64,000 nucleotides of DNA from Streptomyces sp. WAC 01529 (lineage in GTDB: Bacteria; Actinomycetota; Actinomycetes; Streptomycetales; Streptomycetaceae): contig NZ_CP029617.1 of the NCBI RefSeq assembly GCF_003945545.1, positions 2,491,001 through 2,555,000 of the forward strand. The letters are read 5' to 3'. Shown here in pieces: positions 1 through 7,300 of this stretch. Position 1 is the stretch's first letter, and every line of letters begins with the position of its first letter. The notes under the pieces are model-generated. The model was given only the letters and a program-made list of their open reading frames with translations. It ran no database searches and had not been told where the DNA came from. The translations under genes and the position numbers were made by a program.

Positions 1-345
1 TTCGGCGGCGATGACGTGGCTGATGCCCTGGCCTCGGGCGCGTACGTCCACCCCGAGGCGCGCGGCGAACGCGTCGGCGTCCTTCATCCTGTCGGCCATG
101 TCGACGTTGGCCACGAGAACGGAGTGGTCGAAGACGAAGCTCACCCGCTCCGGGTCGAAGACCGTCGAGAACCCGTACTGCTCGTACAGCCTGGCGACGG
201 TCGGCGCGTTGCCGTCCTGTACGTAGATCCGGTCGGGCGTGGCGGTGACGATCCGGCCCGGTTCCACCGGCCCGTCCTCGTGGTCGCGATGGTCGGCGAT
301 GATCTGTTCGGCGAGCGGGGTCCCGCTCTTGAGCCGCCGTTTCAC
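1..345 (-). CDS. LeuC/aconitase-like isomerase large subunit, N-terminal part
   Basis: The first 115 codons are present; the gene continues beyond the left edge. It starts at GTG (343-345), 9 nt after the upstream gene's stop, with a GAGGA ribosome site overlapping that stop, so translation is probably coupled. The N-terminus (GTPLAEQIIADH, then a DHSV element near residue 71 and a GQGISH element near residue 108) follows the pattern of the large subunit of 3-isopropylmalate dehydratase and homoaconitase, [4Fe-4S] enzymes that dehydrate and rehydrate hydroxy-tricarboxylates. The cluster cysteines would lie outside the window. Its place in a PEP-mutase operon suggests the substrate is phosphonomethylmalate rather than isopropylmalate (inference). 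It is less likely to be a leucine-pathway LeuC, because leuD and leuB are not seen and the neighbours are phosphonate genes. Confidence 0.75.
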   Translation of the reverse strand, partial: MKRRLKSGTPLAEQIIADHRDHEDGPVEPGRIVTATPDRIYVQDGNAPTVARLYEQYGFSTVFDPERVSFVFDHSVLVANVDMADRMKDADAFAARLGVDVRARGQGISHVIAAE

Positions 346-354
346 AGCCCGTCC

Positions 355-1485
355 TCAGCGCCGCGCGGCGCGCGTCTGGTCGGCGAGTTCGCGCAGGCGC
401 TCGGGCGAGACGGTGCCGCCGACGGCGATGGCCTCGGCCCGCACGTCGTGCAGCAGTGCCTCCAGCGTCTCCGTGTCCAGATCGGCACCACCCTCGCCGA
501 GGGCGTGGGCGATCACACCGCGGCCGGAGTGCTTGCCGACCAGCAGCTTGCGCTCGCCGCCCACCAGTTCCGGGGAGTACGGCTCGAAGGTGGAGGAGTC
601 GCGGAGCATGCCGGTGGTGTGGATGCCGGATTCGTGGGCGAAGACGTTGGGTCCGACGATCGGCTGCCACGGCGAGGCGGGAATGCCGCAGGCCTCGGAG
701 ACCAGGCGGGACAGGGCCGTGAGTTGGGTGGTGTCGATGCCGAGGTCGACGTCGTACCACTGGCGCAGGCTCAGCACGACCTGTGCGAGATCGGCCATGC
801 CGGCCCGCTCCCCGATGCCGTTGACCGTGACGTGGAAGTAGCGCACGCCTGCTTCTATCGCCGCCAGGGTGTTGGCCACCGCGAGGCCGAAGTCGTTGTG
901 GCAGTGGGCCTGGAGGTCGATGTCGGCGACGCTGTCGATGGCGCGCACCCGCTCCGCGTACTGGCTGGGCGACAGGATGCCGATGGTGTCGGACAGGCGG
1001 AGCCGGTCCGCTCCCGCCTCGGCGACGGCGACCGCGTACTCCTTGAGGAAGTCGGGCTCCGTGCGTCCGATGTCCTCCGCGCTGATGCTGACGAAGCAGC
1101 CCTGGTCCTTCGCCATCTTCACCATGTCCTGCGCCGTGGACAGCAGCCATGTGCGGTCCCGGCGGACCGAGTTCTTCAGGTGGTTGTCGGAGGTGGGAAG
1201 GCCGATGTGGATGGCGCGGAAGCCGAGGTCGATGCTGCGCTGCACGTCGCCGCGCACACCCCGGTTCCACCCGATGAGCGTCACCTCGTCGCGGCGCTCC
1301 AGCATCTCCTTCAGGGCCCGGACCTCCTCGCCTCCCATGGTGGGGATCCCGGGCTCGATCCACCGCACCCCGGCGTCCACCAGGGCGTTGAAGATCTCCA
1401 CCTTCTTCTTCGCCGACAGAGCCACGCCGGGGGTCTGCTCGCCGTCGCGCAGGGTGGTGTCCTCGATGATCAGGTCGTCGCGCAT
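355..1485 (-). CDS. Homocitrate synthase-like enzyme, probable 2-phosphonomethylmalate synthase
   Basis: A 376-aa protein of the DRE-TIM metallolyase (homocitrate/isopropylmalate synthase, NifV-like) family. The catalytic DTTLRDGEQ signature is at residues 9-17 and the metal-binding HCHNDFG is in the middle of the barrel. These enzymes condense acetyl-CoA with a 2-oxo acid. Beside a PEP mutase the expected acceptor is phosphonopyruvate, which would give 2-phosphonomethylmalate, as established for FrbC in FR-900098 biosynthesis and proposed for the pantaphos pathway. Start ATG at 1485 has an AGAGAG ribosome site. It sits 19 nt downstream of the monooxygenase gene in one operon. A true homocitrate synthase for nitrogenase is unlikely, since no nif genes are present. 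Family assignment is firm; the substrate is inferred from context. Confidence 0.85.
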   Translation of the reverse strand: MRDDLIIEDTTLRDGEQTPGVALSAKKKVEIFNALVDAGVRWIEPGIPTMGGEEVRALKEMLERRDEVTLIGWNRGVRGDVQRSIDLGFRAIHIGLPTSDNHLKNSVRRDRTWLLSTAQDMVKMAKDQGCFVSISAEDIGRTEPDFLKEYAVAVAEAGADRLRLSDTIGILSPSQYAERVRAIDSVADIDLQAHCHNDFGLAVANTLAAIEAGVRYFHVTVNGIGERAGMADLAQVVLSLRQWYDVDLGIDTTQLTALSRLVSEACGIPASPWQPIVGPNVFAHESGIHTTGMLRDSSTFEPYSPELVGGERKLLVGKHSGRGVIAHALGEGGADLDTETLEALLHDVRAEAIAVGGTVSPERLRELADQTRAARR

Positions 1486-1504
1486 GCTGATGCTCTCTTT
1501 CCGT

Positions 1505-2851
1505 CTATCGCTGAGCGGAGGTCACGTACTGGTTCTCGGGACGACGCAGTCCCAATTTCTGCCGAAGGGTGCCGGGTGTGTAGCGCCGTTTGAATACTCC
1601 GTGGCGCTGGAGCCGGGGCAGAATGTTCTCGGAGAAGTCGTTGAGGCTCTCCGGCAGCAGCGGAGGCATGATGTTGAAGCCGTCGGCGGCGCCGCTCTCG
1701 AACCACTGGAGCATTTCTTTGGCGACCGCGTCATAGCTGCCGATGAGGGTCAGATGGCCGCGTGCGGTGGTCATCTTCTCGTACAGCTGGCGTATGTTGA
1801 GCCGCTCGCCGTAAGCGAGCTTCTCTATCAGTGCGCGCCGGCTGGTGTTGGCGTTGCTCGGCGGCAGGTGCGGCAACGGGCCCTCGATGTCGCAGGATGA
1901 CAGATCGAATCCGCCGACCAGGTCCGAAAGCATGCTGAGGCCGAATTCAGGACGGATGAGCGACTTCAGCTCTTCGACTCTGTCCTGCGCCTCGCTTTCG
2001 TTCCTTCCGGCGTAGACGGTGAGGCCCGGAAGGATGATGATTCCGGGGTTGAGCCGTGCGTGGCCGGCCGCCCGCTTGTCGAGGTCTTCCGCGAAGGCGA
2101 CGGCGGAGTCCAGGTCCGGTTGGGCCGTGAACACCATCTCGGCGGTTCTGGCGGCGAGTTCCCGGCCGGCATCGGAAGACCCGGCCTGCACTATCACCGG
2201 ATATCCCTGTGGCGGGCGGGAGACGTTGAGCTCCGCTTCGAGTGAGAAGAAGCTTCCCCGATGGCGCAGCTTGTGCCGCTTGGCGGGATCGTAGAAGCGG
2301 CCTTGCGCCTTGTCCGCCGGAAAGGCGTCGTCCTCCCAGGTGTCCCAGAGGCCGCGCACCACGTCGATGAACTCCTCGGCCCGGCCATACCGGTCCGCGT
2401 GCGCGGGATGCGATGCCAGCCCGAGGTTGCCGGCGGCCGCGAGTTTGGACGTGGTCACCAGGTTCCAGGCCGCCCGCCCTCGCGAGATGAGGTCGAGGCT
2501 GGCGTACTCGCGGGCCAGGTTGTACGGCTCCTTGTATGTCGTCGAGGAGGTCGCCACCAGACCGATGTGCCGGCTGACCATGGCCAGCGCACTCATCAGT
2601 GTCAGCGGTTCGAAGAAGGTCACCCGGCCCCCGAAGCCGGCCTGGTCGTCGTTGAAGACGGCCGGTGCGTCGGACAGGAACAGGGTGTCGTACAGGTGCT
2701 GCTCGGCGAGCCGGGTCACTTCGACGTAGTGGTCGAGGTTGCGGGTGGCGGTCGGATCGCTCGTGGGGTGCCGCCAGGAGGCGGCATGGTGCCCGGTGCC
2801 GTACGAGACGTAGGCACCCATGATCATCTGTTCCCTGCGCTGTGCGGGCAT
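1505..2851 (-). CDS. FMN-dependent LLM-class monooxygenase (NtaA/SnaA/DszA type)
   Basis: A 448-aa luciferase-like flavin monooxygenase. It opens with the family's MGAYVSYGTGHHAASWRHP region, has the ATSSTTYKEPYNLAREYASLD stretch and the conserved RAAWNLVTT core, and ends with the substrate-cap region typical of nitrilotriacetate, pristinamycin-synthase and dibenzothiophene-sulfone monooxygenases. Such enzymes use reduced FMN supplied by a separate reductase to hydroxylate or cleave small substrates. None of its operon partners in the window is a flavin reductase, so that partner may lie to the left. In a phosphonate operon it is a good candidate for hydroxylating a phosphonate intermediate (inference). 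Start ATG at 2851 is preceded by CGGAG; an internal ATG at 2827 with AGGGA four bases upstream is an equally good alternative. Confidence 0.88.
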   Translation of the reverse strand: MPAQRREQMIMGAYVSYGTGHHAASWRHPTSDPTATRNLDHYVEVTRLAEQHLYDTLFLSDAPAVFNDDQAGFGGRVTFFEPLTLMSALAMVSRHIGLVATSSTTYKEPYNLAREYASLDLISRGRAAWNLVTTSKLAAAGNLGLASHPAHADRYGRAEEFIDVVRGLWDTWEDDAFPADKAQGRFYDPAKRHKLRHRGSFFSLEAELNVSRPPQGYPVIVQAGSSDAGRELAARTAEMVFTAQPDLDSAVAFAEDLDKRAAGHARLNPGIIILPGLTVYAGRNESEAQDRVEELKSLIRPEFGLSMLSDLVGGFDLSSCDIEGPLPHLPPSNANTSRRALIEKLAYGERLNIRQLYEKMTTARGHLTLIGSYDAVAKEMLQWFESGAADGFNIMPPLLPESLNDFSENILPRLQRHGVFKRRYTPGTLRQKLGLRRPENQYVTSAQR

Positions 2852-2869
2852 CGCGACGGCTCCGGTGGG

Positions 2870-3790
2870 TCAGTGGCGGGGGGCGCGCACGATGGGCCGC
2901 TTGTCCTCGGGCATCGAGAGGATCTTCGAGGTCTCGATGCACACCTCGCCGGCTTCGAGTGCCCGGCCGTGGTCGAGGATGCGGTGACTGACCTCTTCCA
3001 TGGCCCGAGTCGCCGCGCGCAGCATGTGGTTGGCGTAGATGATCAGGCGGAAACCCGCCTCGTGAAGCTCTTGCTCGGTAACCGAGGGATAGGCCGTCGG
3101 AATCGACACCAAGGGGATGTGCGGATACCGCTTTCGCAGCTCGCGTGCCAGATCGAGCACGAGGGACTCGTCCGCGCTGCGGCTGTGAATGACCAGGCCG
3201 TCCGCCCCGGCCTCGACATAGGCTCCGGCGCGGTCGAGCACCTCTTGTCTCGGCAGTCCCGTGATGAGCCCTTCGAGCCGAGCGATGATCATGAAGTCGG
3301 TGCCGGCCTGTGCGGCCTTCCCCCGGGATATCTTTTCGCAGAACTCCTCGACCGGGGCCATGGTGTGCAGACCCTTGCCGGGCAGCAGAGAGTTCCGCTT
3401 TTCCCCGCTCTTGTCCTCGATCACCACGGCCGATACGCCACGCCGCTCCATGGCCCTGACCAGATATTCGAAGTGGCTCACCCGTCCGCCCGTATCCCCG
3501 TCCATGACGAGAGGCAGGGTGCTCACCGAGAAGATCTGATCGATCCAGGACAACCGCAGATTGCTGTCGAGCAGTTCGATGTCAGGAAGGCCGCGCAAGG
3601 CGGAGTCGGTCAGCGAGCTGGACCAGAATCCGTGGAAGCTCCTTTTCGTCGGCCCTACCCCCTGGGCGTGCTCCGCGATGACCGCTGAAAGCGGGCTGTG
3701 CACTTCCAGTATGCGTACGAACTTCTCCCGGGAGAGGGCCTCCCGAAGTGCCGCCAAGCGAATCTCGTTACCTACGCTGGAAATACTCAC
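2870..3790 (-). CDS. pepM: Phosphoenolpyruvate phosphomutase (PepM)
   Basis: PEP mutase converts phosphoenolpyruvate to phosphonopyruvate, forming the C-P bond of almost all natural phosphonates. The 306-aa protein shows the family signature EDK (125-127) followed after five residues by NS (133-134), and the substrate-binding MDGDTGG at 96-102. This combination separates PEP mutase from isocitrate lyase and methylisocitrate lyase. I chose GTG at 3788-3790 because AGGGAG lies 5 nt upstream and the length matches the family (about 300 aa); the open frame extends 71 codons further upstream, but that part has no family similarity. It is the first gene of the leftward operon, 18 nt before the monooxygenase gene. 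The PEP mutase equilibrium strongly favours PEP, so a downstream condensing enzyme, as found here, is the expected metabolic pull. Confidence 0.95.
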   Translation of the reverse strand: MSISSVGNEIRLAALREALSREKFVRILEVHSPLSAVIAEHAQGVGPTKRSFHGFWSSSLTDSALRGLPDIELLDSNLRLSWIDQIFSVSTLPLVMDGDTGGRVSHFEYLVRAMERRGVSAVVIEDKSGEKRNSLLPGKGLHTMAPVEEFCEKISRGKAAQAGTDFMIIARLEGLITGLPRQEVLDRAGAYVEAGADGLVIHSRSADESLVLDLARELRKRYPHIPLVSIPTAYPSVTEQELHEAGFRLIIYANHMLRAATRAMEEVSHRILDHGRALEAGEVCIETSKILSMPEDKRPIVRAPRH

Positions 3791-4307
3791 AAGCACTCCC
3801 TGACGACGATCCTGCCTCCGGCTCCGGTGCACTCCGAGAACCACGCTTTCCTGCGCCACTTTCTCGCGGATCGCGCTTCCCGCTCTCGGAGTTGGGAGGC
3901 GGTGACAACAAAAGCGGTGATCGTCTGGCGCGTCAATGATCTCCTCTTCGCGCACCCGACCGGTGGAATACTTTGCGCCACCGGCCGAACCTGCCGGGGT
4001 CACGCGGAGTCGCGGACTTTACCCGAATTCGGGAACTCTCTTACCTTCCCTATACATCTAGATGGTTGATCAATTGACGTAACGCTACGTTCACCTTCCC
4101 GCCCCCACCTCTACGTGTCCGGGCACCGGGCTCCACATGGCCGGATTCGCACGTCGAACGTGTCCGCGTGGCGCGAGGCGCAGGGGTGAACACGGCACTC
4201 CCTCGCGCGGTTCCGCAGACGCGGGCCGGCTCTGCTGGCTAAAATTCCTTGCTGTGTAGGGGAGTTGAGTATCGCTGCGCCTTGTTGCGGCGACATCGGG
4301 GGGCGCG
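3791..4307. promoter_or_regulatory. Divergent regulatory region with two palindromes
   Basis: This 517-bp gap separates pepM (minus) from the large NACHT gene (plus) and must hold both promoters. It is more AT-rich than its surroundings near 4040-4095. A perfect 12-bp palindrome CCCGAATTCGGG lies at 4022-4033. A second inverted repeat, ACGTA-4 nt-TACGT, lies at 4077-4090, next to the palindromic TTGATCAA around 4066-4073. These are candidate operators for a pathway regulator; no regulator gene is seen for the phosphonate operon within the window. No convincing -35/-10 pair could be fixed by eye. Confidence 0.4.
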
Positions 4308-7300
4308 GTGACAGAACCACTGAGGGTTACGCCGTCGGACGGCTGCGAGATCGATGACTGGAGTGCCGTCAAAGACGCGCTGCTCGGGGTGGTCCGCCAC
4401 GCGGATCCCGCGGCGGGCGAGAGCACCTGCCGTGCCGAGGGGAAGTGGCATGCTTCCGTCGCGAGCGTCGAGGTGGTCAAGCGGCTGGCCGGTGGCCGTG
4501 GCGGCGCGCAGGTTCTGGAGATCATCACCCGTCGGGACGGCAACCGGCAGCCCACGCTCCATGTGGCGAAGCTGATGGACGTGGGTGAGGCCGTCAAGGA
4601 GTGGAAGGGGTACAGGCGGCTCATCGCCACCTGTGACAGCAACATGTTCGTGGCTGTCACGGCGGTCAGCCAGGGGGTCGCCGAAGAGCGTACGTGGGAG
4701 GCCCGCAAGAGCGTCGTGGTGTACCGGCACGCCATGGACTGGGATCACCGTGCAGAGGTGAGCATGGTGGCCCTGGAGGACGTGATCGCCGCCGCCGTGG
4801 ACGGGCACACCCCTGAGGATGAGTGTGCCGGGCTTGTGCGGCAGGTGCTCGCCTCGCTGGCGGACAGCATGTATGCCCGCGCCGAGACGCAGGAAAGGCA
4901 GCTGGCGGCGTCTTTCAACCGTTCTCTTGGCTTTGATCTCTGCCTGTCGGTGGGCAGAGTCGAGGGGCGCGCCGGTGACTTGCTCCTGATGGACGGCAAC
5001 GCCGATGCCGAGGACAAGGAATCACGGCGGATCTACTCCGATGACGTGGCGGAGGAATCCACCGCGACGCCCGGTGCGAAACGTTCCCTGACTCCCGGCC
5101 AGACGGTGCGGCTGTCCCTGAGCAATCTTGAGGTGAGTGACGACGAGGTCAGAGGGACACTGGTCGAGAGTGCGGTCCATGTGCGGGTGAAGCTGGTGGG
5201 CTCCGCGAAGGCGGCCGCGAGTCTGAAGCGCATCCGTCAGGAGCAGGCGAACCGCAGATCCGTGGAGGTGCTCGGTCTCATCACGGCCGTGCGCGCGCAG
5301 TCGTGGTCGACAGCGATGGCTCGCGCGTTCGGACCGGAGGCCTTCACCGAGACGGAGGCGGCGATCACCTACGGGGAGACGCGTATCGCGCATCCGGTGG
5401 GACGCCTGGCATCGGTCCTGTGGGGGCCTGCCGACAAGCGGTCGTTCTCGCCGGTCCACCGCGACCTCAATCCGCGCAACATCATCACTCTGGGCACGAC
5501 TCCCTATCTGATCGATTTCGCGACGTTCGAGGAGTCGGGGGCGACTCTCCAGGATCCGGCGTGGCTGGAGACCTGCTTGGTCCGGGACTGTCTCGCGGAC
5601 CGGCTGACGTGGGACGAGTTGGTGCGTCAGCAGCGTCTCCTGGGCTTCCTGGTGCGGATGACCGCGCACTGGGACGGCGATCGCGTCCGCGCGGCGGCGG
5701 AGCAGGTCGCCCAGGCCTTGACGACCGACAACCCACGCCTGGGACGGAGCCTGCTGCTCCTGTGGCAGGTGCGCGGCACGCTCACCGAGACCTCGCTGCG
5801 GGCCGTTCTCGGTGATTGGCGTGTGCACTATCCACAGCACTTGGTTCTGGCCGCCTGCAAGACCCTGAAGTGGGCGGAGAACGCGGATGAGGTGGCCAAC
5901 CCCCATCGTTTGCGGGCGTCGTGCGCCGTGGCCGGGGTGGCGAGTGAGAGTCTGGGACCGCTCGGCGAGATGTTCGCCGACTGGGCACCGGGGGACGCGG
6001 CTCTCGCCTGCGAGGTCCTGCTGGATGCCGGTGAGGCGATTTCCTCGGGCGCGGGAGATCTGCTCCTTGCGGTGTCCTCCCGGGTGGAGGACCGCGCGTT
6101 GCTGGCCCGTGTGGCACAGGGACTGCGGAGACTGCCGTCATCAGCCCTGTCGGAGGCGCGCCAGGCGTTACTCCTTCGCCACCTGAAGGGGCCGGATGCC
6201 CCAGCGGGAAAAGCAGAGAGGCCTGACCCGAGCACGGGGCAGGCCGATGATCTCTCGTTCACCTACATCGCTCTGGAGGGCCACCGGTTGCCGCCGGGGG
6301 CCCCGTGTGTGCAGCAAGGGCACGGCGCGTTGTCGGCCGCGTCCGAGGACTGTGTCGCCTTGGTCGAGCGTGAACAGCATGTGGTGCTGTTGTCCGATCC
6401 GGGAGCGGGAAAGACGACGGTGGCACGTGAGTTGCATGTGCGGCTGCTGTCGGACGACGTGGTCCCCGTCAGCGGCCCACTGCTGCCGCTGTGGGTCTCT
6501 GCCGTCGGTGTCATCGAGTTCTTGCGCGCCTCCAAAGAGCCGACGACCGTCCACCGGTTCCTGCGCGTGGCCAATGGTCTGCAGAAGGTGCTGTCGGACG
6601 CGTGTCTGGCGGCGTTGATCGCCATGGGCGGGGTGCATGTCACCGTTGACGACCTGGACCTGGTCGACAGCCGCGAGCGCAGCCAGATCATGGTCTATCT
6701 GGCCCAGATAGCCCGCAAGGCTCCGAGGCTCAGACTCCTTGTGTGCGACCGCATCCGCGACTACGACCCGATGGTCCTGCGGTGGCCCGCGGTCGCCGTG
6801 CACAAGGTCCGTGAGGGACCGGCCCGGGACTTCTTGCGGGCGGTGCTGCGCAAGCGGGACAAGCACGGCTGGAAGAACCGGTTCAAGAACCTTGAGGCCC
6901 GCCTGTTCCGGGACGTCGGCGCCGGGGCGCTGCGCGATCTGGCCGGCAAGCCGCAGTTCCTGAACATGCTGGTCGACCAGTACGCGGGCACCGACGTACT
7001 GCCGTCCAACCCCGGCGAGTTGGTGCACCGCTATCTCACCCGGCTGCTCAACGACTCCGCATCGAGCGTGCACGTCGATGATCTGATCCGGCTGCTGGGA
7101 GCGATCGCCAAGAAGCTCGACGCGTCCGGCGCGCTGCGCAAGGCGGCGGCCGAGGCCGCGCTGGAGAAGGTGGCCGAGGGACAGGGCCAGGAGCGGTTAC
7201 GGGAACTGCTGGCCACGCCCTGTCTGGACGAGGTCGCCGGACGGGTCAGCTTCCGTGATCCCCTGGTGCAGTCCTACTGCGGTGCGGTCGCTCTGCAGCG

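Noticed and set aside
16..1593. Long plus-strand open frame opposite the condensing enzyme
   Set aside because: It is the GC-rich shadow of the minus-strand gene with its strong family motifs; composition is Val/Gly/Asp/Arg-biased and no domain is recognisable.
2870..3790. Isocitrate/methylisocitrate lyase as an alternative identity for PepM
   Set aside because: The lyases have KKCGH-type motifs; this protein has the EDK-x5-NS motif of PEP mutase and lies with phosphonate genes.
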